DNA from: Paenibacillus ihumii
Lineage (GTDB): Bacteria > Bacillota > Bacilli > Paenibacillales > Paenibacillaceae
Direction: 5' to 3'
DNA: 64,000 nt
Assembly: GCF_001403875.1 (NCBI RefSeq)
Contig: NZ_LN884297.1
Coordinates: 186,001 to 250,000 of the forward strand
The notes under the pieces were generated by a model. It made no database searches, had not been told where the DNA came from, and saw only the letters and a program-made list of their open reading frames with translations. Position 1 is the first letter of the stretch. Each line of letters starts with the position of its first letter. The position numbers and the translations under genes were made by a program. Shown here one piece after another: positions 53,913-62,757 of the stretch.

Positions 53913-56900
53913 GCCAGTCAACCTCCTTCATCTTACGGACCGCAACATAGACATCCCGCTGGTTCCCGATCGGTCCGTAATAGTTGAAGCCATAGCTGAG
54001 TTGGGCGTAGCCGCCTACCATTTGCGTTGGCTTAACGTGAATTCGCGTCGGCGCATTGTGGCTTCCGCCGCGTTCCTTCGTAATCTCGGAGCCTGGAACG
54101 TTAATATGCTTATCCTGCGCGTGATACATGAACATCGTGCCTCTCGGCATGCGATGGCTAACCACCGCTCGCGCTGTAACAACGCCGTTCCGGTTGTACA
54201 CCTCAAGCCAATCATTATCCTGAATCTGGTGGGCAGCGGCATCCTCGTCGTTGATCCAGACCGTCGGGCCGCCGCGGAACAAGGTCAGCATATGAAGATT
54301 ATCCTGATACATGCTGTGAATATTCCATTTGCCATGCGGCGTTAAATAGCGCAGCACAAGCGCATCCGTGCCGCCGGCAATTTGCTTGTCCCGAGGGCCG
54401 AACACCATGGGCGGCAAGGTCGGCTTATAGACCGGCAATGCCTCGCCAAATTGCAGGAACAGCTCATGATCGATGTAGAAATGCTGTCTGCCTGTAAGCG
54501 TACGGAATGGCACAAGGCGCTCAATATTCGTGGTGAATGGGGAATAACGCCGCCCCATTTTATTGGATCCGCTGAACACCGGGGTAGGAATGACTTCGCG
54601 CGGCTGTACCGTAATGCTCTGGAACGTAATGCGCTCGGCTGCTCTGTCGGCGGAAATATCTTTAAGCGAAACGCCCGTATCCTGCTCCGCCGACTCCCAT
54701 GCCCGCTGGGACACTTTGCCATTCGTGGCGGATGACAGATTCAGGATGGCGTCAGCGGCATGGCGGGCGGTCTGGAGCTTCGGAAGCCCATTTTTGATCG
54801 AATCATCATGATAAGTGCCGTTGATGCGCTTCAGTTCCTCATATTCCTCGGCGACCGAGAAGCTGACACCGTGCGCCCCCACTTTGCCTGTGCTCAAATT
54901 CGGTCCAAGAGTAATGTATTTGTCATAGATCTTCGTATAGTCGCGTTCGACAATGCTCAGATTCGGCATGGTCTTGCCAGGAATCGGCTCAGCTTCACCC
55001 TTATGCCAATCCTTGATGACGCCGTACGGCTGGGCAATTTCATTCACAGAATCATGGGCAAGCGGTGTAGTTACAACATCTTTATATACGCCGGGAAGAT
55101 GCTCCTTCGCCATGTCCGAGAAAACGCCGGCAATCGTCCGGTAAATATCCCAGTCTGAACGGGATTCCCACAAGGGATCGACCGCCGGATTGAACGGGTG
55201 CACGAACGGATGCATATCCGTAGAAGACAAATCTGTCTTCTCATACCAGGTTGCCGCAGGCAATACGATATCCGCATACATCGGCGTCGACGTCATCCGG
55301 AAATCCAGCGCCACGAGCAAATCCAGCTTTCCCTCGACATCCTCTCGCCAGGTGATTTCCTCGGGCTTCTCCTCCTCGTTAGGCGTTGACAACAGCCCAT
55401 CCGATGCGCCCAGCAGATGCTTCATAAAGTACTCTTGCCCCTTCGCCGAGCTGGATATCAGATTTGAGCGCCAAACAAATAGCGTACGCGGGAAATTCTC
55501 CGGCGCATCCGGATCTTCAACAGCAAAGCTGGCTTCTCCAGATACGATTTGCTCCAATGCCTGCTTCATAATGCCTTCGTTATCTGTTATGCCTTGCTGT
55601 TCAGCTTCTGCAGCAAAAGCGAGGCTGCTCTTGTTAAACTGCGGATAGGACGGCAGCCAGCCGAGCCGGGCAGCGAGCACATTGTAATCCGCGGGATGCT
55701 GATAGCGCAGCTCTCCCCCAGTAGGCGATTTCAGCGAATTCGTCCCCGTCTCCTCATACTTCCATTGATCTGTTGCAAAATAGAAGAACGACGTGGCATT
55801 CTGCTGGCGCGAAGCACCCTGCCAGTCCTTCGCAAAAGCAATCGCGGACCAGCCTTCGATCGGACGGCATTTCTCCTGGCCCACATAATGCGCCCAGCCG
55901 CCGCCGTTCACCCCCTGTGATGCTGTCAGTATGACCAGATTCAGAATGGAGCGGTAGATCGTGTCGCTGTTAAACCAGTGATTAATCCCGGCGCCCATAA
56001 TAATCATGGAGCGTCCCCCGGTATCCAGTGAATTCTGCGCAAATTCACGGGCAATTTGAATGACGATGGAGGACTTGACGCCTGTGATGGCTTCCTGCCA
56101 TGCGGGCGTATAGTGTGTTGATGCGTCATCATATCCAGCTGCCTCATGGTCACTGCCGCTGCAACGCACGCCATATTGGCTCAGCATTAAGTCATATACG
56201 GTAACGGCCAGGCGTTCTGTACCATCAGCCAACTGGATTTTTCGAGCCGGAATCGAACGCTTGAAGGTTCCGTTCCCGGTAGGATCAAAGAACGGGAATA
56301 CCATCTCTTCCCACTGGGCGCCATGGGCTTCCACAGATAACGCCGGGCTGATCTTCGTACCGTCCTCGCGTTCCAGAATCAGGTTCCACTTCTTGTCCTT
56401 CTCCCAGCGCTGACCCATCGTTCCATTCGGAACCAAAATCTCATCTGTGGCTTCGTCGAGAATGACCGGCTTCCACTCCGCATGCTGTGATGTGTCTCCC
56501 AGATCACTGGCTCGCAGGAAGCGCCCAGCTTTGTAGCTGCCTTCATGCGGATCCAGAAGAATAAGGAACGGCATATCTGTATATTGTTTGGCATAGTCAA
56601 GGAACATCGGCTCCTGACGCTCATGATAGAACTCACTCAAAATAACATGGGTCATCGCTTGGGCAAGCGCCGCATCCGTCCCGGGATTCGGGGCCAGCCA
56701 ATGATCAGCGAACTTGACGTTTTCGGCATAGTCCGGCGCTACTGATACTACTTTTGTGCCTTTATAGCGAACCTCGGTCATAAAATGAGCGTCTGGTGTA
56801 CGCGTTAACGGCACGTTAGAGCCCCACATGATCAGGTAGCCGGAGTTGTACCAGTCGCTAGACTCGGGCACATCCGTCTGCTCGCCCCAAATTTGCGGCG

Positions 56901-57576
56901 AGGCGGGAGGCAGGTCGGCATACCAGTCATAGAAGCTGAGCATTTCGCCGCCCAACAGCGAGATGAACCGGGCGCCGGAGGCATAGCTGATCATCGACAT
57001 CGCCGGAATCGGCGTGAAGCCGGCGATCCGGTCCGGACCGTACTTGCGGATCGTATAGATGAGCTGTGCTGCGATGATCTGCGTGGCATCCTCCCAGGAT
57101 ACGCGGACATGGCCCCCTTTTCCCCGGGCCTGCTTGTAGGATCTCGCCTTTTCCGGATTTTCCACGATACTTGCCCAGGCGGCTACCGGATTGGCAGCTT
57201 CCTTCAGGGCTTGCTTCCACATTCTCAAGAGCCGGCCCCGCATATAGGGATATTTCACCCGCAGCGGACTGTATTCATACCACGAAAATGAAGCGCCGCG
57301 CGGGCAGCCGCGCGGTTCAAATTCCGGCATATCCGGTCCGCATGACGGATAATCGATCTGTTGATTTTCCCAGGTAATAATTCCATTCTTCACGAATACC
57401 TTCCAGCTGCAGGAGCCGGTGCAATTAACCCCGTGCGTCGTACGGACGACCTTGTCATGCGCCCATCGTCCGCGGTACATATTCTCCCAAGTGCGATCCT
57501 TCTCTTCAAGAATCGACCAATGATCAGAGTAGCTCTCAATCGGTTTGAAAAATCTCAGTCCGAAATTCCGTTTCAC
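53902..57576 (-). CDS. narG: Respiratory nitrate reductase, alpha (molybdenum) subunit
   Basis: NarG, about 1224 aa, is the catalytic subunit that reduces nitrate to nitrite at a bis-MGD molybdenum centre on the cytoplasmic face. The N-terminal FS0 Fe-S motif (HGVNCTGSCSWKVFVKNG and RGCPRGASFSW) and the long molybdopterin domains are intact. The start is ambiguous: the frame opens at GTG 57588, directly against AAGGA, while GTG 57576 is 11 bases from the site, so 57576 is used; the first conserved residues follow soon after. It heads narGHJI and has an NreC-like box about 107 bases upstream. Confidence 0.95.
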   Translation of the reverse strand: MKRNFGLRFFKPIESYSDHWSILEEKDRTWENMYRGRWAHDKVVRTTHGVNCTGSCSWKVFVKNGIITWENQQIDYPSCGPDMPEFEPRGCPRGASFSWYEYSPLRVKYPYMRGRLLRMWKQALKEAANPVAAWASIVENPEKARSYKQARGKGGHVRVSWEDATQIIAAQLIYTIRKYGPDRIAGFTPIPAMSMISYASGARFISLLGGEMLSFYDWYADLPPASPQIWGEQTDVPESSDWYNSGYLIMWGSNVPLTRTPDAHFMTEVRYKGTKVVSVAPDYAENVKFADHWLAPNPGTDAALAQAMTHVILSEFYHERQEPMFLDYAKQYTDMPFLILLDPHEGSYKAGRFLRASDLGDTSQHAEWKPVILDEATDEILVPNGTMGQRWEKDKKWNLILEREDGTKISPALSVEAHGAQWEEMVFPFFDPTGNGTFKRSIPARKIQLADGTERLAVTVYDLMLSQYGVRCSGSDHEAAGYDDASTHYTPAWQEAITGVKSSIVIQIAREFAQNSLDTGGRSMIIMGAGINHWFNSDTIYRSILNLVILTASQGVNGGGWAHYVGQEKCRPIEGWSAIAFAKDWQGASRQQNATSFFYFATDQWKYEETGTNSLKSPTGGELRYQHPADYNVLAARLGWLPSYPQFNKSSLAFAAEAEQQGITDNEGIMKQALEQIVSGEASFAVEDPDAPENFPRTLFVWRSNLISSSAKGQEYFMKHLLGASDGLLSTPNEEEKPEEITWREDVEGKLDLLVALDFRMTSTPMYADIVLPAATWYEKTDLSSTDMHPFVHPFNPAVDPLWESRSDWDIYRTIAGVFSDMAKEHLPGVYKDVVTTPLAHDSVNEIAQPYGVIKDWHKGEAEPIPGKTMPNLSIVERDYTKIYDKYITLGPNLSTGKVGAHGVSFSVAEEYEELKRINGTYHDDSIKNGLPKLQTARHAADAILNLSSATNGKVSQRAWESAEQDTGVSLKDISADRAAERITFQSITVQPREVIPTPVFSGSNKMGRRYSPFTTNIERLVPFRTLTGRQHFYIDHELFLQFGEALPVYKPTLPPMVFGPRDKQIAGGTDALVLRYLTPHGKWNIHSMYQDNLHMLTLFRGGPTVWINDEDAAAHQIQDNDWLEVYNRNGVVTARAVVSHRMPRGTMFMYHAQDKHINVPGSEITKERGGSHNAPTRIHVKPTQMVGGYAQLSYGFNYYGPIGNQRDVYVAVRKMKEVDWLED

Positions 57577-57682
57577 TGGATGAATCACTCCTTCTGCAGA
57601 ATGACAAAGATATGGCGGGAACCAATAATTTGTCTATTCTTATACCTTCATTATGAAAGGGAGCCATTCTCATTCCTATAAG

Positions 57683-57714
57683 GGGAAGTCCTGATATCGT
57701 TTCGGGGAAATCCC
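57683..57714. promoter_or_regulatory. NreC-like boxes upstream of narG
   Basis: GGGAAATCCC at 57705-57714 (a GGG-N4-CCC palindrome identical to the 10-mer upstream of narK) and a degenerate GGGAAGTCCT at 57683-57692 lie about 107-138 bases upstream of the narG start. They are 22 bases apart centre to centre, about two helical turns, as are the pair upstream of narK. Confidence 0.6.
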
Positions 57715-57753
57715 TCTTTCTTTCAAGAATCGCTTCTTCGTCGGCCGGCAGGG

Positions 57754-57783
57754 TTTACTTCCTGCTTCACAACCACTTATAAT
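57754..57783 (+). promoter_or_regulatory. Candidate sigma-A promoter of modA
   Basis: TTTACT (57754-57759) and a perfect TATAAT (57778-57783) are 18 bases apart, with modA starting at 57840. The -10 is exact and the -35 matches four of six. It diverges from the narG promoter region. Confidence 0.6.
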
Positions 57784-57839
57784 GAAACGCGAATCGTCCA
57801 ACAAATACTGCATCATCACTGGAAAGGGAGTTTGTATGT

Positions 57840-58622
57840 ATGAGAAGCCTGCGGACCTTTCTTGCCTTGTTCCTGTTCATCCCCCTTATATCTGCCGGTT
57901 GCAGTGCAGCTCCCAAAGAGCAGGTGGAATTAACCATTTCAGCAGCGGCAAGCCTTACAGACGCTATGAAAGAAATACAAGCCCTCTATGAAGTGAAGCA
58001 GCCTGCTGTTAAGCTCACTTTTAATTTCGGGGGCTCCGGCGCTCTGCAGAAGCAGATCGAGCAAGGTGCGCCTGCCGATTTATTTCTCTCTGCAGCAGCT
58101 AACAATATGAACGCCCTGCTGGACCAAGGCATGATTGATGACGAACAGCATGTCAATCTGCTGACCAATAAGCTTGTCGTTATCATGCCTGTCGAGAACA
58201 CTGAAGAGGTACAAGAACTGAGCGGCTTAAAAGATAATCGCATCAAGATGATCGCCCTGGGAATTCCGGAGAGCGTCCCGGCGGGAAGCTATGCCAAGGA
58301 AGCTTTAATGTCTGCCGGGCTATGGGACAGCCTCCAGTCAAAAGTGGTACAAGCCAAGGATGTTCGGCAAGTTCTGCAATACATAGAGACCGGCAACGCC
58401 GATGCAGGCTTTGTCTACCAGTCCGATGCGCTGACCTCTTCCAAGGTGAAGGTCGTTTTTCCCGTTGATCCGGCCAGCTACACGCCTGTCGAGTATCCGA
58501 TCGGCGTTATCAAGTCCACCAAGCATAGCAAGGAGGCCGCGGAGCTCTATAACTATCTTCAGTCTAAAGAGGCGCTGGACATTTTTATCAAATATGGCTT
58601 CGCTCCGGCACAGAACTTATGA
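57840..58622 (+). CDS. modA: Molybdate ABC transporter substrate-binding lipoprotein
   Basis: ModA captures molybdate outside the membrane. The 260-aa protein has a signal sequence ending in lipobox ISAGC (lipid Cys21), then the family segments LTISAAASLTDAMKE, FNFGGSGALQKQIEQGAPADLF and GFVYQSDAL. AAAGGGAG is nine bases before the ATG. Its stop overlaps modB (ATGA). Molybdenum is needed for NarG, which explains its place in the nitrate island. Confidence 0.94.
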   Translation: MRSLRTFLALFLFIPLISAGCSAAPKEQVELTISAAASLTDAMKEIQALYEVKQPAVKLTFNFGGSGALQKQIEQGAPADLFLSAAANNMNALLDQGMIDDEQHVNLLTNKLVVIMPVENTEEVQELSGLKDNRIKMIALGIPESVPAGSYAKEALMSAGLWDSLQSKVVQAKDVRQVLQYIETGNADAGFVYQSDALTSSKVKVVFPVDPASYTPVEYPIGVIKSTKHSKEAAELYNYLQSKEALDIFIKYGFAPAQNL

Positions 58623-59305
58623 GCATTCAAATACTTCAAATACCTTGGCATGAATTTTGGCCGCCTATCCGCTTATCCCTGCAGGTCGCCCTGCTGTCCA
58701 GCGTGCTGGTCACGATTCTGGGGACGGCCATCGCCCGATGGACATCCAGCCGGCAATGGAAAGGCAAAATTGTACTAGAGACAGTGCTTATGCTGCCGCT
58801 CGTCCTGCCTCCTACAGTTGTCGGATTCTTGCTGCTTGTCCTCCTGGGAAGGAGGAGCGGGATAGGCCGTTTCGCCGAATGGCTATTCTCCTCCCCGCTC
58901 ATATTCTCCTGGTGGGCAGCAGTCATTGCCTCTATCGTCGTCTCATTTCCGCTCGTCTACCAGACGATGAAATCCGCGTTTGCCTCGGTAGATCGGGAGC
59001 TGGAGGATGCTGGACGATCCAGCGGAGCCAGCGAGTGGCAAGTATTTCGCCATATTACGCTGCCGCTCTGCAGTCCATCCCTGATGACGGCCTATATACT
59101 CGGGTTTGCCCGGGGGCTGGGGGAATTTGGAGCAACCATCATGTTCGCTGGAAATATTCCGGGCAAAACCCAGACGCTTCCCACCGCAATCTATGTAGCC
59201 GTCGATACCGGGAACACCGAATTGGCCTGGGCCTGGACCATTACCATCGTCTTCATTTCCTTCCTGATGCTGCTGTTGACCCGGCGAAAAAATAAAACAT
59301 GGTGA
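58619..59305 (+). CDS. modB: Molybdate ABC transporter permease
   Basis: ModB, 228 aa, is the membrane channel of the molybdate importer. About five transmembrane helices and the EAA loop (about residues 125-150, ELEDAGRSSGASEWQVFRHITLP) that contacts the ATPase are present, with the GFARGLGEFGATIMFAGN segment typical of ModB. The ATG overlaps modA by four bases. No ModC ATPase gene follows within the window, so the transporter probably borrows an ATPase encoded elsewhere. Confidence 0.93.
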   Translation: MSIQILQIPWHEFWPPIRLSLQVALLSSVLVTILGTAIARWTSSRQWKGKIVLETVLMLPLVLPPTVVGFLLLVLLGRRSGIGRFAEWLFSSPLIFSWWAAVIASIVVSFPLVYQTMKSAFASVDRELEDAGRSSGASEWQVFRHITLPLCSPSLMTAYILGFARGLGEFGATIMFAGNIPGKTQTLPTAIYVAVDTGNTELAWAWTITIVFISFLMLLLTRRKNKTW

Positions 59306-59338
59306 ACAAAGGAGCACTCCTCACTCCTTGTCCACCAT
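59299..59338 (+). terminator. Hairpin after modB
   Basis: ATGGTG-ACAA-GGAG-type arms (59299-59314) pair with CTCCTTGTCCACCAT (59324-59338) with two bulged bases around a nine-base loop. There is no U tract, so it is a possible weak terminator or 3'-end structure. The left arm begins in the last codons of modB. Confidence 0.45.
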
Positions 59339-59394
59339 CAGGCTGATCGGGAACCCCGTCTTTTACTTGAATGGGTTCTCCTATTTTTCGGAAC

Positions 59395-59512
59395 TCTCTA
59401 TCTTTTCCAGAACTATATCTATTTCCAGAACTATATCTATCCATATGGGAACCATCTTTATCTTTTCCGGAACTATCTTTATCCATATGGGAACCATCTT
59501 TACCATAGTAGA
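59395..59512. repeat. Short degenerate tandem repeat between modB and the cupin gene
   Basis: CCATATGGGAACCATCTTTA occurs at 59441 and 59483 (42-base period), and TTTCCAGAACTATATCTAT occurs twice just before. No gene is seen in 59306-59588. Confidence 0.7.
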
Positions 59513-59588
59513 AAGTTAAACAAGCTTAGCTTCGTAACCAAAAAGATGTTCAAAGGAAAAGATGGGCAAAGGGCAAATTGGGAACTCT

Positions 59589-59927
59589 CTAAACGTTCTT
59601 GGCGTAGTTTTCGCCGGGGATCTTCGTCAATACAACGTACAGGCTGGAGTTCGTCTCACCGCCGCGATACGAGAAATCCTCGTACCCGGTAATATGCAGG
59701 ATGTCTCCCTGGGTCACGGCCGAGGCCTGCCCGCTGCAGATCACTTGGCCAGCACCTTCCAGGACTAGTATATACACATTTGCACCAGGGTGTTTATGTG
59801 TCGGCAGCTCCGCACCCGGAGCAAAGTTCAATATGAAAATAACGTTGTCCTCTTCCTTGAACACAATGCGCTTGGTAAATTTGTTCTCCTGATATTCCTG
59901 ATACTGGCTAAGCTGACGCTTCTCCAT
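59589..59927 (-). CDS. Small cupin-domain protein
   Basis: A 112-aa single-domain cupin. The metal-binding pattern is visible: PGAELPTHKHPGANVYILVLEG (His-x-His and Glu) and the second motif GDILHITGYEDFSYRG. It could be a regulator-like sensor or a small dioxygenase-type protein; no substrate can be assigned. ATG 59927 is nine bases after AAGGAGG; an earlier ATG at 59936 abuts the site. It is flanked by repeats on both sides. Confidence 0.8.
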   Translation of the reverse strand: MEKRQLSQYQEYQENKFTKRIVFKEEDNVIFILNFAPGAELPTHKHPGANVYILVLEGAGQVICSGQASAVTQGDILHITGYEDFSYRGGETNSSLYVVLTKIPGENYAKNV

Positions 59928-60000
59928 CGCGATCATCCTCCTTATGATATTGAAGCTGTATTAAACGTTGCTTGACGCTGCCGTTGAGGCCGCATGTTGA

Positions 60001-60118
60001 GGCTGCCTGCTACGCTGCCTGCTATGCTGCCTGCTATGCTGCCTGCTATGCTGCCTGCTACGCTGCCTGCTACGCTGCCTGCTATACTGCCCGCTATGCT
60101 GCCTGCTATGCTGCCTGT
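60001..60118. repeat. 12-bp tandem array (CTGCCTGCTATG unit, about 10 copies)
   Basis: CTGCCTGCTATG and variants (CTACG, CTATACTG) repeat every 12 bases. It produces a spurious MLPAMLPA-type frame. It begins 65 bases upstream of the cupin start and is part of the 612-base gap 59928-60539. Confidence 0.9.
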
Positions 60119-60172
60119 TTACACTAAAATGTTGTACAGTAAAAAGGCATGCACTAAAGCTGTGTCGTACAC

Positions 60173-60360
60173 ATAAATGGAATTCATGTATTTAATTATC
60201 CTCTAAACGAATGTTACGAGGGATTAGATGGATTTCATGCACCTAAATTCAAGAATCCAGCCCATGATCGCCATCTCCCTTTTTCTAATAACATGAAATC
60301 CATTTAAATCTGCTTTCCCTTTCTTGCCGCCGAAACTAACTACCATGAATCCATTTATAT
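60173..60360 (-). repeat. MITE-like dispersed element, copy B (inverted relative to copy A)
   Basis: About 188 bp ending in TAAATGGATT-type terminal inverted repeats. Read on the minus strand it aligns end to end with 42792-42975: shared blocks include GTAGTTAGTTTC, GAAAGCAGATTTAAATGGAT, ATCATGGGC and TAGGTGCAT. By eye about three quarters of positions agree. It has no coding capacity. Confidence 0.88.
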
Positions 60361-60426
60361 AAAATGAACTATTAACATGAATGCAGGGCAAGTACGTAAA
60401 ATGTTCCTACTACACCATCTATTAAC

Positions 60427-60493
60427 GCCATCTGTTGACGCTACCTGTAACGCTACCTGTAGCGATTCCTGTAGCGATTCCTGCTACGCTCCC
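60427..60493. repeat. Short 12-bp tandem repeat (ACGCTACCTGTA unit)
   Basis: ACGCTACCTGTA, then GCGATTCCTGTA, repeat about five times with substitutions in the gap downstream of the V4R gene. The unit resembles that of the 60001-60118 array (CTGCCTGCTATG) and may share an origin. Confidence 0.65.
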
Positions 60494-60539
60494 ACACGAT
60501 TACCCGCATCACTACCCTTAACGCTGCCTGTATCAAACA

Positions 60540-61004
60540 CTAGAGCCGCACCTCATACTCGCAGCAGTCGTCCCCATTTACATTGCACTTGATTTCCCTG
60601 ACGAACACTCTTTTGTTCATTATTTTGCTAAGCGCTCCCTCCATAATGGCGCCTTCCAGGTCGCAAACCAGATTCCCTTCGCTCTCCGGCAATCCCACGC
60701 AAAAACAATCATGTACCGCAATATGAAGCTTATGGTCTTCATCAAGAACAATTTGTGGATCGCCTACCTTCAATTCGCGGAATAAATCAAGCAGCTCTTG
60801 CACGGATTGTACGGGCAGGCTTTCACCGATTTTACGGCCAACCGTCAATGTCGTTCCCTTCCCTTTCATCGGAAGACCTTGATACATGCCGATAAGACGA
60901 ATAGCTCTATAAAGTTCGATCGGCACCGTGTGTCCCAATTTTGTCCTTGAAATTTTCTGCATATCATCAAAAGAAAATTCCTGCAAAGTATTTGCTTCTC
61001 TCAT
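60540..61004 (-). CDS. V4R-domain protein
   Basis: A 154-aa protein of the 4-vinyl reductase (V4R) small-molecule-binding class. The N-terminal helices (FDDMQKISRTKLGHTVPIEL) lead to an alpha/beta domain with the Cys-rich C-terminal pair typical of V4R: HDCFCVGLP (about residues 97-105) and CNVNGDDCCEYEV at the end. These Cys could bind a metal or ligand. The start is ATG 61004, which follows GAGGTG; the frame extends to 61142. It stands alone, so its ligand and partner are unknown. Confidence 0.78.
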   Translation of the reverse strand: MREANTLQEFSFDDMQKISRTKLGHTVPIELYRAIRLIGMYQGLPMKGKGTTLTVGRKIGESLPVQSVQELLDLFRELKVGDPQIVLDEDHKLHIAVHDCFCVGLPESEGNLVCDLEGAIMEGALSKIMNKRVFVREIKCNVNGDDCCEYEVRL

Positions 61005-61189
61005 ACAAGCACCTCGTTTCTTCATTTGCACCGGCCCTACTCTTATTGTATGGGATTGTTTTATGAAGATTGTGATTTTCGTCACAAATAGATAAATAAA
61101 CAGACTACTGCTGTTTTCAAATACTAAAGAAGCTATGGACACCGGCTTCTCTTTCTATAGCCTATCTGGATTCCATAACCGATACTGTA

Positions 61190-61560
61190 GACTGTGACTA
61201 ATAACCGGAACTAATATCCGTAAACAGTAAATGATTAACACTGATTACTGCTAACTGATAACTATGACTGATGACTGCTGACTGCTAACCAATGACTGAA
61301 CAGGAAATGAATATCCAATACTAATATCCGGGGGAACAAGTAACTGATAGCTGCAACCAATTCTGGCAACTGATAAACCGATGACTAATAACCGGCAACT
61401 TCTATCTGGAAACCGTGGCTGATTAACTATCGCCTCTACCTGATAACTCTAACTGAAAACTCTACCTAATAACTCTAACTATAACTCTAACTGTAACGTA
61501 CGTAAGCCAATAGCTGATTAACTGATTACAAAGCCAATTCTGACCAATGACCATAACCGG
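61190..61560. repeat. Low-complexity degenerate repeat of CTGATAACT/ACTGATGACT units
   Basis: Part of the 1.06-kb gap between the V4R gene and the nitroreductase. Units of 9-12 bases (CTGATAACT, ACTGATGAC, CTGCTAACC, CTAATAACT) recur loosely for about 370 bases. No gene is seen in 61005-62065 apart from the repeat, MITE-like copy C and a terminator. Confidence 0.7.
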
Positions 61561-61738
61561 TAAAATATCGCTGTCTGATATTCGAATTGAACTTTGTACG
61601 CCGTGCTTCTTGTGCACCGGATGCGGATCGAGGCATGCTTGGATAACTGTCGACCAACTCTGTATCCTGCACCCGATTAAGTAAGGTTTAGTTGGGTTTC
61701 GTGTACTTATTTTTAGTGTAATGGAGCGGCATAGAGAG

Positions 61739-61873
61739 TTAGATGGATTTCATGTATTTAAAACATTCCAGCCCCATTTTCCGGTGTAAAACCCCTGAAT
61801 TAATAACACAAAATCCAGTTATATTGCAGGCTCTGCACCATATCCATATTTTAATTACCGAAAATCCATTTAT
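61739..61873 (-). repeat. MITE-like dispersed element, copy C (decayed and shortened)
   Basis: About 135 bp with the motif AGATGGATTTCATGTATTTAA near 61740 and AAAATCCATTTAT at the end; the central part (ATTCCAGCCCCA, TAATAACACAAAATCCA) matches copy B in the same orientation. It has lost one outer quarter of the element. Confidence 0.7.
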
Positions 61874-61976
61874 CCTGTTACCTTGCTATATTGCCTAATT
61901 GTAAATTGCTAAATTGAACGGAAATAACAATCCATCTATCTTGCTAAATTGGACGGAAATCCAATATCTAAAAAAA

Positions 61977-62012
61977 CAAGCTTCTCATGCATCATCTGTC
62001 ATGAAAAGCTTG
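61977..62012 (-). terminator. Terminator of the nitroreductase gene
   Basis: CAAGCTT-TCATG and CATGA-AAGCTTG pair (with one bulged base on each side) around a ten-base loop; on the minus strand a run of seven T follows directly. It lies 53 bases after the nitroreductase stop. Confidence 0.88.
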
Positions 62013-62065
62013 CTGCAAGCGAATCGCGGTTTTGCTTCGTGATTATTTTATTCTAGTACCTTCAC

Positions 62066-62602
62066 TTACTGAGAGCCGAAGCTGTTCAAATGAAACACCG
62101 TATCCTGGCTGTACATTTCTTTCGGCGGCGGATCTATGGCAGAATAGCCCAGACCCAGAATGGCAACGACACGAAGCTTTGCAGGAATGTCTAATAACTC
62201 GCGGACATAATTTTCCCGCTGAGAAGATTCGCTATGATCCTCAGAATGGTACACCGCTCCCCAAGCTGCTCCAAGTCCGAGCGATGTCGCGGCCAGCCAG
62301 AGATATCCTCCAGCGATGGAGGCGTCCTGCAGCCAATATTTGCTCAGCTCCTCATTGCCTATAATCACTATCCCTGCCGCAGCCTGCTCCAGCCATTGCA
62401 TATAAGGTGTCGTCTTGCTCAATTGCGCTAGAAGCGGCTTATTCGTGATCACGATAAATTCCCTCGAAGGCAGATTATTTCCGGTAGGAGATAGATACAA
62501 AGCCATAGTAAGCTTGTTCAAATCCGTGTCCGAAATGGGGGTCTCTTTAAAGGATGTAATCTCTCTCCGCTTCTGTATTGCCGCCAATACGTCCATGTTC
62601 AT
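62066..62602 (-). CDS. Nitroreductase family protein
   Basis: A 178-aa FMN-dependent nitroreductase-like protein. Family marks are RREITSFKETPISD near the N-terminus (FMN phosphate contact), the SPTGNNLPSREFIVI block and the DASIAGGYLWLAATSLGLGAAWG segment near the middle. Its length fits short nitroreductases. Start options are ATG 62602 (after GGTGA) or 62614. The substrate is unknown, and a link to the nitrate island is only proximity. Confidence 0.85.
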   Translation of the reverse strand: MNMDVLAAIQKRREITSFKETPISDTDLNKLTMALYLSPTGNNLPSREFIVITNKPLLAQLSKTTPYMQWLEQAAAGIVIIGNEELSKYWLQDASIAGGYLWLAATSLGLGAAWGAVYHSEDHSESSQRENYVRELLDIPAKLRVVAILGLGYSAIDPPPKEMYSQDTVFHLNSFGSQ

Positions 62603-62757
62603 TTTAGTCACCATCCAATCCCAGTTTTGTTATATTGATCGATAAAACCAATCTGCTTACTATTATATAACTAATTATTGGAAATTTGATCGAACAAAAA
62701 ATAATACCTATAATGAAATATAGGTATTCATCAACATGAATGGAAGGTGCTCTAATC

